NCBI GenBank assembly: GCA_009775535.1
Contig: VSPW01000036.1
Span: forward strand, 1 to 12,495
Source: Muribaculaceae bacterium
GTDB taxonomy: Bacteria; Bacteroidota; Bacteroidia; Bacteroidales; Muribaculaceae
Length of the DNA: 12,495 nucleotides
Direction: 5' to 3'
Part shown: positions 1 through 7,078 of the stretch, piece after piece
Numbering within the stretch: position 1 is the first letter of the stretch
Layout: every line of letters begins with the position of its first letter
Program-made: the position numbers and the translations under genes
Notes under the pieces: model-generated
What the model saw: only the letters and a program-made list of their open reading frames with translations
What the model was told of the DNA's origin: nothing
Databases searched by the model: none

Positions 1-108
1 ATAACTGACGAGGGGCTTGGCATATACATAAAGCAAGTCCAACTTCTGCCTTTCAGCAAGTTGGACTCACTTCATTGCGTTTTAGCGGACAGTAATAGTT
101 TTAAATAA
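1..108 (+). CDS. C-terminal end of an unrecognised protein (5' part outside window)
   Basis: Reading frame 1 of the plus strand is open from the window edge to a TAA at 106-108, giving 35 residues that start ITDEGLGIYIKQ and end LADSNSFK. The frame is too short to be significant alone (an open run of this size is not rare by chance). The other evidence is position: the frame ends 13 bp before a perfect hairpin terminator that it would share with the convergent gene on its right. I do not recognise the family and assign no function. A non-coding 3' region is the alternative. Confidence 0.45.
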   Translation: MTDEGLGIYIKQVQLLPFSKLDSLHCVLADSNSFK

Positions 109-121
109 GTGCGTCTATATA

Positions 122-160
122 CAACGCCTCCCGCTAAGTTTGGCTTAGCGGGAGGCGTTG
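122..160. terminator. Bidirectional intrinsic terminator hairpin
   Basis: A perfect inverted repeat, with arms at 122-138 and 144-160 (17 bp, GC-rich in the middle) and a 5-base TTTGG loop. It lies between two convergent stops, the plus-strand TAA at 106-108 and the minus-strand peptidase TAA at 186-188. The plus side is followed by CGTTTCTATA and the minus side by TATATAGACG, so neither side has a clean T-run. The stem length and the placement between convergent genes make a shared terminator the most likely role. Confidence 0.72.
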
Positions 161-185
161 CGTTTCTATAGTGATGTGTAAGATT

Positions 186-1187
186 TTATTTCAGTTTCAG
201 TTTTTGCCCGGGACGGAGTGTTGTAGAGGACGTTATTCCATTGAGTCTGCATATGTTCTTTACAGTAGTACCGTTGCGTGAAGCGATTCGGCTAAGGGAG
301 TCACCCTTGCGTACTGTATATGATCTTGCCGATTTGTTTTTATTGGATTTTCCGCTAGTCGCAGCCGGTTTTTTAGGCCGTTTTGATTGCTCTGCCATGT
401 AGCGGCGCTGGTGTTCTGCATTTGCAGCCGGCGAGAAGTCACGTGCATGTGTGAATGTATTTTTATCAAATGTGTATTCATCAGTATGCACTGTCTGGTT
501 TGCAAAATCAAAGATAGCCGAAGGGTTTATGGCATATCCCATGAAACGGGTTTCAAAATGGAGGTGTGAACCGAATGAACGGCCGGTATTTCCGCCCAAT
601 GCGATAGGGTCGCCGGCTTTTACGTATTGGTCTGGTTCTACCAGGAATTTTGAAAGATGGCCGTACACCGTTTCCAGCTCGTTCTCGTGGCGTATCACAA
701 CGTAATAGCCATAGCCGCGGCGTTCATATTTTGTGAGACGCACTTTGCCGTTGAATGCGGCATAGACGGTATCGCCTGTCTGTACCTTTAGGTCTATCCC
801 TTTGTGCATACGGCGGAAGCGCCTACGGTAGCCGTAGGGAGAGGTTACGTATCCATCGCACGGCATGGCAAAGTTGGCCACATTTATGACGCGTGTCTGG
901 GGGACATCCTTTTCATTATAGCAGTTTACGCGTTGGCTGCCCCAACCTTCCTCATAAATATCGAATTCCGGTTCTTCCTCTTCGGTGAAGAAGTTGTCCA
1001 TAAGCTGTTGCGTCGCTTCGGCCTTTACCTGGTCCTTTACATTTATCTGGCCTGCTATCAGATCCTGATGCTCGGCGTTATGCTGACCGGGAAGGCGGTA
1101 TACTGTAGTCTGTGCCGATGCTGGCGCCATAAAGAGCGTTGCTAGCGCGAATGTGCAGGTGAGTTTGAGTATTTTAGAACAATACAT
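186..1187 (-). CDS. Secreted M23 family metallopeptidase with C-terminal LysM domain
   Basis: A 333-residue putative peptidoglycan endopeptidase of the LytM/M23 type, predicted to be exported and to cut peptide cross-links in the wall. Residues 1-25 form a signal peptide (hydrophobic FALATLFM core, likely cleavage after APASA). Residues about 66-80 are a very acidic linker. The M23 domain spans about 108-225: H128 and D132 of MHKGID and H210 of HLH are the expected zinc ligands, with H177 (YGH) and H208 as catalytic histidines, so it looks active. A basic Lys/Ser-rich linker (about 265-288) leads to one LysM domain (about 290-332, YTVRKGDSLSRIA to LRPGQKLKL) that should bind glycan strands. 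The ATG at 1187 is chosen because it begins the signal peptide. The 116-bp gap to ndk upstream shows no clear promoter element, so read-through from ndk is possible. Its exact substrate cannot be read from sequence. Confidence 0.93.
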   Translation of the reverse strand: MYCSKILKLTCTFALATLFMAPASAQTTVYRLPGQHNAEHQDLIAGQINVKDQVKAEATQQLMDNFFTEEEEPEFDIYEEGWGSQRVNCYNEKDVPQTRVINVANFAMPCDGYVTSPYGYRRRFRRMHKGIDLKVQTGDTVYAAFNGKVRLTKYERRGYGYYVVIRHENELETVYGHLSKFLVEPDQYVKAGDPIALGGNTGRSFGSHLHFETRFMGYAINPSAIFDFANQTVHTDEYTFDKNTFTHARDFSPAANAEHQRRYMAEQSKRPKKPAATSGKSNKNKSARSYTVRKGDSLSRIASRNGTTVKNICRLNGITSSTTLRPGQKLKLK

Positions 1188-1303
1188 TGAATTGATTGGA
1201 GAGAATTATTTTACGCGTTCTCAGTATGGTATGTGATGTTGCGTGATTATGGTTAATTTGAATTATGGTTTGTAATGGTTGTTAGTAGGAACAATTAACG
1301 CTT

Positions 1304-1765
1304 TTACAGTTCATCTGGAGAGTAGAGTGACTTGAAAATCCTAAGTTCGTAGTCAAATATCTCTTCCGGCTTGAAGAAGCGTTTTATTTCGATTTCGGCA
1401 TTTTCCGGCGAGTCTGAGGCATGTATGATGTTTTCCTGGCCGCTCATGCCAAAATCGCCGCGTATTGTGCCGGGGGCAGCTTTGCGGCTGTTTGTAGCTC
1501 CGGTAAGGCCGCGCACCACTTCTACAGCATCTTTTCCTTCAAGGCACATGACTATGACAGGATTGAGCATCATCGAATTCAACAGGAACGGAAAAAATGG
1601 GCGGTCTACAAGGTGGGCATAGTGCTCACGTAGGATTGTTTCGTCAAGCTGCATCATTTTGATTCCGGCGATCCTTAATGCCTTATGTTGGAATCTGGTG
1701 ATTACATCGCCTACCAGAAAGCGCTGTATTGCTGATGGTTTTAGGATTATAAGTGTACGTTCCAT
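1304..1765 (-). CDS. ndk: Nucleoside diphosphate kinase
   Basis: A 153-residue protein of normal family length. Ndk transfers the gamma-phosphate from ATP to other (d)NDPs through a phosphohistidine and so balances the NTP and dNTP pools in the cytoplasm. The N-terminal ERTLIILKPSAIQR carries the active-site lysine (K9). The loop GATNSRKAAPGTIRGDFG (about 89-106) and the catalytic motif ENIIHASDS with H115 are all present. The C-terminal FKPEEIFDY is also typical. The gene has its own promoter-like element at 1812-1819, about 47 bp before the start, and is separated from recG by 243 bp, so it is probably transcribed independently. The peptidase gene follows after 116 bp and could be co-transcribed. 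Confidence 0.97.
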   Translation of the reverse strand: MERTLIILKPSAIQRFLVGDVITRFQHKALRIAGIKMMQLDETILREHYAHLVDRPFFPFLLNSMMLNPVIVMCLEGKDAVEVVRGLTGATNSRKAAPGTIRGDFGMSGQENIIHASDSPENAEIEIKRFFKPEEIFDYELRIFKSLYSPDEL

Positions 1766-1811
1766 GAGGAGTTCGTTTTTAGACTTTTTGATTTTTCCAA
1801 TCGTTATTCTT

Positions 1812-1819
1812 CAAAGTTA
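1812..1819 (-). promoter_or_regulatory. Candidate Bacteroidota -7 promoter element for ndk
   Basis: On the minus strand the bases read TAACTTTG, an exact match to the Bacteroidota TAnnTTTG -7 consensus. A TTTC lies 20 bases upstream, one mismatch from the TTTG -33 element and at a suitable spacing. Transcription would start near 1806-1808, giving a leader of roughly 40 bases before the ndk ATG. Assigned from pattern and position only. Confidence 0.5.
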
Positions 1820-1924
1820 GCAATAATTTCTGGCAGGTAGAAATTTAGTGGAATAAAAAATGTGACCTATTGTTTACGTTATTAAAAATAGTAAGCTAAT
1901 GGATTGAATATCACTTTTTTGCTT

Positions 1925-1950
1925 AAAAATATGTTTTACAGCATATTTTT
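1925..1950. terminator. AT-rich hairpin, possible recG terminator
   Basis: A perfect 9-bp inverted repeat (AAAAATATG at 1925-1933 and CATATTTTT at 1942-1950, 8-base loop) in the recG-ndk gap, about 60 bp past the recG stop. The descending arm ends in five T on either strand, as in a U-tract. The stem is almost all A/T and would be weak, so its role is uncertain; it could also be chance in an AT-rich spacer. Confidence 0.35.
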
Positions 1951-2008
1951 GAACTATCCCTTTCGGAATGTCAGGTTTGAAGTTAAATTATGTAAAAATG
2001 CCATATTG

Positions 2009-4111
2009 TCAGCTGATGCGGCTCCAGTCAATCCTGCGGGACGCGGTAGAACGCATCTCTGAAATAAACGCAGAATTGGCCAGATGGTTCAGGTCGGGGT
2101 CGGCATCCAGTAGCGCTTCGGCGGAATTTCGGGCCAGCTGGATAATCTGTCCGTCTGTGGCGAGGTTGGCAATATGCAGGTCAAAAGGTATACCGCTTTG
2201 CATTGTACCCTCTATGTCGCCTGGGCCACGCATTTTCATGTCTGCCTCTGCAATGACAAAGCCGTCGGTAGTGGCTGTCATTATCTCCAGGCGCTGCCTG
2301 GTGTCCTTGGCTATTTTATGTTTTGTCATGAGGATACAATAGCTCTGTCCGCCACCGCGTCCTACCCGTCCGCGCAGCTGGTGCAGCTGTGACAGTCCGA
2401 ACCGTTCAGCGTTCTCGATAATCATTACAGTGGCGTTAGGGACATTCACCCCTACCTCTATTACGGTAGTGGCTACAAGTATATCAGCCTGATGGGTGGA
2501 GAACAGATACATCTGGTGGTCTTTTTCCTCAGGCCGCATCCGTCCGTGAACATATGCCACCCTGAAATTAGGGAAAGATTGCCTTACATACTCATATCCC
2601 TCTTCCAGACTGATAAGGTCAAGTTTTTCATTCTCTTCAATAAGAGGATATACTATGTATGCCTGACGGCCAGCCGACAGCTCCTTGAAAAGGTGCTGGT
2701 ACACCTGCAGCCGTTGGTTGTCGTAACGCAGCAGGGTCATGATTGGCTTTCTTCCAGGAGGAAGCTCATCTATTACCGATACGTCGAGGTCACCATAAAC
2801 GGTCATCGCCAATGTGCGTGGTATCGGGGTTGCCGTCATTACCAGTACGTGTGGCAGTGTGGACGTATTTTTATTCCATAGCCTGGCCCTTTGTGCCACG
2901 CCGAAACGGTGCTGCTCGTCAATCACAACCAGGCCGAGCGAATTGAACCCTACCGGGTCTTCAAGCACGGCATGAGTCCCTATCAGTATGTGCAGCGAGC
3001 CATCGGCCAGCGAGCGGTGGATGTCAGCCCGTTCCTTTTTAGGGGTAGAGCCGGTGAGCAGTCTTACATTCAGCCCTATTTTCGCGGCCATCTGCGATAT
3101 GGTCTCATAATGTTGGGTTGCCAATATCTCGGTCGGGGCCATAAGGCATGCCTGGGTGGAATTGTCGATGGCTATGAGCATGGACATCAGCGCAACCAGC
3201 GTCTTGCCAGAGCCGACGTCCCCCTGTAGCAGCCGGTTCATCTGCCTGCCCGTATTCATGTCGGCGCGTATTTCACGCAGCACCCTTTTTTGGGCTCCGG
3301 TCAGTTCAAAGGGCAGGCATTGTGTGTAGAATGTGTTGAAATAATATGCGATGCGCGTGAACCTGAACCCGGCCAATTGGCTTCGTCTCGCACGGTTGAT
3401 GCGCAGCATGTTCACCTGTATCATGAACAGCTCCTCAAACTTCAGCCTGAACCTAGCACGTTGCAGGCTGTCATTGTCGGACGGGTTATGTATGGTAGCC
3501 AGTGCCAATCCCAGTGGCATAAGGCCGTTGGCGCGGATTGTCTCTGGAGGGAGCGTCTCCTGGATATCCCGGTGGGCGTTCAGTGCGGTCTGTATCCACG
3601 TGTGGAACGAGCGTGATGATATTCCGCGGTTACGCAGGACATCTGTCAGCGGGTATACACCTCTCATGCCGGTCGCCGCCTGTATGGCCTGGGGGAGGTC
3701 CACTTCAGGGTGCACCATGCTCCATCGGTTGTTGAACTGTGAAGGTTTGCCGAACACCACATATTCCACTCCGGGGTTATAGCTTTGCCTGATGGCCTTT
3801 ATGCGGTTGAACCACACTACTTCCATGGCCATTGTCCCGTCTGTGAACAGTCCGATAAGCCGGGTTTTTGCCCCTTCACCCTGTACATTGAATGTCACGA
3901 ACCGCCCGCGTACCTGCACATAAGGCATGTCGCCCGTAAAGTCGGCGATGCGGTACGTCTTTGAACGGTCTACATAGTGCGACGGGTAATGGCGCAGAAG
4001 GTCATGGAGGGAGCGTATGCCGAGCTGTTTTTCAAGCAGCTCGGCACGTTGTGGGCCAATACCCTTTATGTATTTTATGTCGAAATCGCGCGGGTTGATG
4101 GTGAAATATAT
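2009..4111 (-). CDS. recG: ATP-dependent DNA helicase RecG (start codon non-canonical)
   Basis: RecG remodels stalled replication forks and branched recombination intermediates. The frame holds a wedge/OB-fold domain, then Walker A GDVGSGKT, the DEQH box in VVIDEQHRFG, TATPIPRT, and the C-terminal helicase motifs TTVIEVGVNVP and QLRGRVGRG. The first in-frame ATG is at 3928 and would give 639 residues, but the conserved N-terminus continues upstream of it (DIKYIKGIGPQRAELL, then SLHDLLRHYPSHYVDRS), which is the expected RecG helix-hairpin-helix-like start. That stretch is open back to a TAA at 4118-4120 and contains no ATG, GTG or TTG. I place the start at ATA (4109-4111), giving 700 residues, the usual family length, with Walker A at about 297-304 and DEQH at about 398-401. 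ATC, CTG or another codon is possible. An in-frame ATG at 4139-4141 is cut off by the TAA after seven codons. Function is near certain; the exact start is not. Confidence 0.95.
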   Translation of the reverse strand: MYFTINPRDFDIKYIKGIGPQRAELLEKQLGIRSLHDLLRHYPSHYVDRSKTYRIADFTGDMPYVQVRGRFVTFNVQGEGAKTRLIGLFTDGTMAMEVVWFNRIKAIRQSYNPGVEYVVFGKPSQFNNRWSMVHPEVDLPQAIQAATGMRGVYPLTDVLRNRGISSRSFHTWIQTALNAHRDIQETLPPETIRANGLMPLGLALATIHNPSDNDSLQRARFRLKFEELFMIQVNMLRINRARRSQLAGFRFTRIAYYFNTFYTQCLPFELTGAQKRVLREIRADMNTGRQMNRLLQGDVGSGKTLVALMSMLIAIDNSTQACLMAPTEILATQHYETISQMAAKIGLNVRLLTGSTPKKERADIHRSLADGSLHILIGTHAVLEDPVGFNSLGLVVIDEQHRFGVAQRARLWNKNTSTLPHVLVMTATPIPRTLAMTVYGDLDVSVIDELPPGRKPIMTLLRYDNQRLQVYQHLFKELSAGRQAYIVYPLIEENEKLDLISLEEGYEYVRQSFPNFRVAYVHGRMRPEEKDHQMYLFSTHQADILVATTVIEVGVNVPNATVMIIENAERFGLSQLHQLRGRVGRGGGQSYCILMTKHKIAKDTRQRLEIMTATTDGFVIAEADMKMRGPGDIEGTMQSGIPFDLHIANLATDGQIIQLARNSAEALLDADPDLNHLANSAFISEMRSTASRRIDWSRIS

Positions 4112-4122
4112 GAATGTTTACA

Positions 4123-4130
4123 CAAAAGTA
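4123..4130 (-). promoter_or_regulatory. Candidate -7 promoter element for recG
   Basis: The minus strand reads TACTTTTG, an exact fit to the TAnnTTTG -7 consensus. No TTTG is seen at the usual -33 spacing, so this is a half-match. If real, transcription would begin at about 4116-4119, downstream of the ATG at 4141 and of the TAA at 4118-4120 or right at it. The recG message would then have a leader of only a few bases before the proposed ATA start. Confidence 0.4.
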
Positions 4131-4208
4131 AGGAAAATCATGGATATTACCGTCACTGGGGCACAATTTAATATCGGTCCTTTGCGTCATATACAAAAGC
4201 AAAGGTTA

Positions 4209-6359
4209 ATGGTCATGATAAGATTTCTAATTTTTGTATTTGTTTTGTTATCTGCTGCGGTAAGCGTGTCTGCGGCCGTAGGTGGCGGGCAGGAAGTCGT
4301 TGCCGCACTCCTTGAACGTATCGGGGGCGAAGGTGCATCACGGCGTATACTCACATCTGTCGATCCACGTATTTCATGTTCCGGCAGGGAAACATTCGTG
4401 ATATCTTCCAGCCAGGGTAAGCCATTGATAAAGGGTAGCAGCGCATTGGCAGCAGCTACGGGCATAAACTGGTATCTGAACCATTATGCGAATATTAACA
4501 TTTCATGGAACAATCTTACTGCCGACCTTTCGGGATATGACCTTCCAGTCCCAGAAGAGGAGGAGGTGCGCAGCTGTTCGGCGGATTACAGATATTATCT
4601 GAATTACTGTACATTTTCATATTCCATAAGCACGTGGTCATGGGAACGGTGGGAAAAGGAGATAGACTGGATGGCCCTACATGGCATAAACATGCCATTA
4701 CAGATAGTAGGCCTTGAGGAGGTATGGCGCAGAGTCCTGCTTGATTATGGCTATGGCGGCAAGGAGATATCCAGTTTTGTCGCCGGCCCGTGTTTCCAGG
4801 CATGGTGGGGCATGAACAACCTGCAAGGATGGGGAGGCCCTAATCCTGAATGGTGGTATGAGCGGCAGGAAAAGCTGTGCCGCCTGATAAACGGGCGTAT
4901 GCGCGAATTGGGTATGACGCCTGTGCTTCCCGGCTACTCCGGCATGGTGCCTTCCGATTTTGAAAGCCGTACAGGCATACACGCCTTGCCACAGGGGGGG
5001 TGGTGCGGTTTTGAGCGGCCGTTCTTGTTGGATCCCGCTTCACCGGAATTTTGCGGAGTGGCCGACACGTATTACCGTCATCTGGAAGATGTGATGGGCA
5101 GGTCGGAGTATTACAGCATGGACCCTTTCCACGAAGGGGCGGATACCCGTGATATCGACGTACCGTGTGCATACAGATGTATATTCGATGCCATGGACAA
5201 GGCTACAGACAGTGCCCGGTGGGTGATACAGCAATGGCAATGGAGCGGACAGCAGTATACTGTGCTTGACAATGTTCCGTTGGGGCGTCTTGTTGTCCTT
5301 GACTTGTATTCAGATGGAAATCCGCGCCTTGACACATATAAAGGACATGATGTCGTATATACCGTTATACCTAATTTCGGTGGACGCACCGGAATGATGG
5401 GAAGGTTTGGCATAATGATGGAAGGCTGGTTCGGCCATAAGTCGACATTGCCTTCATTGAAAGGCATAGGGGCTGCGCCTGAGGCGATTGGACAGACTCC
5501 AGTCCTGTATGATGCTCTCTATGAATTGCCGTGGCATGCCGCCCGGCCTGATGCATCAGGATGGATGTCCCGTTATTCGGTAAGCCGGTATGGCTGTTAC
5601 AATGGTAAGGCGGCCGAGGCGTGGGATTTGCTGCGCCGCTCCGTGCTTGACTGCCGTACTCCGTTGCAGGGCCCTCACGAGGCGGTGATGTGCGCACGTC
5701 CGTCATGGGCTGTCGACCGTGTGTCTACATGGGGTGGCACTGATATTTTCTATGATCCGCGGATGGTGGCCGATGCCGCATACTGTCTGCTTGATGCCGG
5801 CCTGAAAGGTGATAATTATGAATACGACCTGGTCGATGTCACTAGGCAGGCCCTTACCGATTATGGATATTCATTGCTCAAGGCCATAGACAAGGCGAGA
5901 TGTGCCGACGACAGTGCCGGTTTTGCATGCAGGAAAGCGGAGTTTCTGGAACTTATTGATGATATTGATGCCCTCCTGGGCACAAATGTCAATTTTATGG
6001 CCGGAAAATGGATTGGGATGGCACGCAGTATCCCTGCAGAAGTCGGGGTTTATGACAAAGAAGCGGCAGATTGGCTTGAATTTGACAACTTCAGGACGCT
6101 CATAACCACATGGGGTACGCGGGAAAACGCAGACGTAGGGGGCTTGCGCGACTATTCCTACCGACAATGGAACGGCCTGTTGCGTGATTACTATAAGCCG
6201 CGTTGGGAACGCTTTTTCCGTTCACCGGATTTTGGCTACGACTGGTATGCCATTGAGCATTCATGGGCTACAGGACGGCGGTATGTGTATACAGCCGAGC
6301 CGATAGGCAATGCCTACGATATGGCCAAACGGCTGTTGGAGAAATACATACTGCGTTGA
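4209..6359 (+). CDS. Secreted alpha-N-acetylglucosaminidase, GH89 (NAGLU family)
   Basis: A 716-residue exo-glycosidase that removes terminal alpha-linked GlcNAc, for example from gastric-type mucin caps or heparan sulfate fragments. The start at 4209 (or the ATG at 4215) gives a clean signal peptide: IRFLIFVFVLL core, likely cleavage after SVSA, no lipobox cysteine, so probably periplasmic. A longer frame from 4017 would overlap recG and hide the signal peptide. The N-terminal domain is about residues 25-115; the catalytic barrel, about 120-455, contains YRYYLNYCTFSYS, WERWEKEIDWMALHGINMPL and GWGGPNP. By comparison with human NAGLU (E316, E446), the acid and nucleophile are E309 (DPFHEG) and E425 (GAAPEAIG). 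The helical C-terminal domain (about 465-716) contains LITTWG and the WNGLLRDYY motif. One oddity: the usual FGGN reads FGGR (R393). No SusC/SusD, regulator or other glycosidase is next to it. It is flanked by recG (divergent) and ispD (convergent). Confidence 0.93.
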   Translation: MVMIRFLIFVFVLLSAAVSVSAAVGGGQEVVAALLERIGGEGASRRILTSVDPRISCSGRETFVISSSQGKPLIKGSSALAAATGINWYLNHYANINISWNNLTADLSGYDLPVPEEEEVRSCSADYRYYLNYCTFSYSISTWSWERWEKEIDWMALHGINMPLQIVGLEEVWRRVLLDYGYGGKEISSFVAGPCFQAWWGMNNLQGWGGPNPEWWYERQEKLCRLINGRMRELGMTPVLPGYSGMVPSDFESRTGIHALPQGGWCGFERPFLLDPASPEFCGVADTYYRHLEDVMGRSEYYSMDPFHEGADTRDIDVPCAYRCIFDAMDKATDSARWVIQQWQWSGQQYTVLDNVPLGRLVVLDLYSDGNPRLDTYKGHDVVYTVIPNFGGRTGMMGRFGIMMEGWFGHKSTLPSLKGIGAAPEAIGQTPVLYDALYELPWHAARPDASGWMSRYSVSRYGCYNGKAAEAWDLLRRSVLDCRTPLQGPHEAVMCARPSWAVDRVSTWGGTDIFYDPRMVADAAYCLLDAGLKGDNYEYDLVDVTRQALTDYGYSLLKAIDKARCADDSAGFACRKAEFLELIDDIDALLGTNVNFMAGKWIGMARSIPAEVGVYDKEAADWLEFDNFRTLITTWGTRENADVGGLRDYSYRQWNGLLRDYYKPRWERFFRSPDFGYDWYAIEHSWATGRRYVYTAEPIGNAYDMAKRLLEKYILR

Positions 6360-6372
6360 AGTCCGGTGGAAG

Positions 6373-7068
6373 TCAGTACTGGACGCTGAGGATTAGCGAT
6401 GCAATGCCGATGTCTATTGGATGTGTCACCTTGATGTTTGCCGGATCTCCGTCGACGATGGATACTGTGCATATCCCTGAAGCCTCCACTATCGAGGCAT
6501 CATCGGTGAAAGCCTCATTGAACCCCAGGCGGTAGGCTTCAAGTATGGTGCTCGCTTTGAATGCCTGTGGGGTCTGTACGGACATATACCGCGATCGGTC
6601 CACTATTTCAGACCCGCCGCCGTTTGTTGTGCGTCTCAATGAATCGGTCACTGGTATGGCGGGTACAACGGCGTCCTTGCCCGACATCACAGCCTCCGCC
6701 GCGCGCTTCAGTATGGTTTGTGATACGCAAGGGCGTGCGCCGTCGTGTATCATTATTATGTCGTCCTGGGCTGCATCCAGGCTGTCCAACGCATTCTTGA
6801 CCGAATGCCACCGCGTAGCACCGCCGTGTACTATCCGAGCCTTTATGTTGAATGCATGCGCACGGCATTCGTCTATCCACATGGACTCGTAGTCGGGGTG
6901 TAGCACTACCGTTAATTCAGCCTCGCTGTATGCAGAGTACAGGCGTTCGATTGTAGTCATCAGTAGCGGGCGTCCGTTGAGCGGGCAGAACTGCTTGGGC
7001 AATGGCTGGCCGAATCGCCGTCCGCTTCCGGCTGCCACAATTATGATATGTATGCGGTTTCCGACCAT
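6373..7068 (-). CDS. ispD: 2-C-methyl-D-erythritol 4-phosphate cytidylyltransferase
   Basis: A 231-residue cytoplasmic enzyme of the MEP isoprenoid pathway: it joins CTP and MEP to give CDP-ME and pyrophosphate. The signature loop IIVAAGSGRRFG...LPKQF (residues 8-27) holds the catalytic R18 and K25. Further family motifs are HDGARP (108-113), VPAIPVTDSLRR (135-146), VDRSRYMSVQTPQAF (156-170), FTDDAS (187-192) and DPANIKVTHPIDI (208-220), where K213 matches the conserved lysine. The ATG at 7068 is chosen over one at 7119 because the latter lies inside the upstream gene and adds 17 residues not expected in the family. The gene is last in the minus-strand cluster, 10 bp after the plsC-type gene, and its stop lies 13 bp from the convergent GH89 stop with no evident terminator between. 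Confidence 0.97.
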   Translation of the reverse strand: MVGNRIHIIIVAAGSGRRFGQPLPKQFCPLNGRPLLMTTIERLYSAYSEAELTVVLHPDYESMWIDECRAHAFNIKARIVHGGATRWHSVKNALDSLDAAQDDIIMIHDGARPCVSQTILKRAAEAVMSGKDAVVPAIPVTDSLRRTTNGGGSEIVDRSRYMSVQTPQAFKASTILEAYRLGFNEAFTDDASIVEASGICTVSIVDGDPANIKVTHPIDIGIASLILSVQY

Positions 7069-7069
7069 A

Positions 7070-7077
7070 CCCCCCCT
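7070..7077 (-). promoter_or_regulatory. G-run ribosome binding site candidate for ispD
   Basis: The 10-bp gap between the acyltransferase TAA and the ispD ATG contains an A followed by seven G on the coding strand, ending one base before the ATG. It resembles an extended Shine-Dalgarno core but sits unusually close to the start. Other genes here have A-rich leaders, so this is an exception. It may simply be spacer. Confidence 0.3.
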
Positions 7078-7078
7078 A

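Noticed and set aside
36..67. 10-bp perfect inverted repeat (AGTCCAACTT / AAGTTGGACT) that could be a second terminator or an RNA structure
   Set aside because: It falls inside the likely coding tail at 1-108, has no T-run after it, and a clearly better terminator lies downstream at 122-160.
1280..1298. Short inverted repeat TTGTT/AACAA after ndk as a terminator
   Set aside because: A stem of only about 5 bp with no T-run is too weak to call.
1968..3782. Plus-strand frames opposite recG (up to 143 codons)
   Set aside because: Antisense shadows of recG, with no recognisable protein features.
4177..4184. GTCCTTTG as a -7 promoter element for the GH89 gene
   Set aside because: It misses the TA of TAnnTTTG and has no -33 partner. 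The GH89 promoter must lie in about 4112-4208, but I cannot point to it.
4017..4208. Longer GH89 start giving 780 residues
   Set aside because: It overlaps the recG N-terminal coding region and places 64 unrelated residues before an obvious signal peptide that begins at 4209 or 4215.
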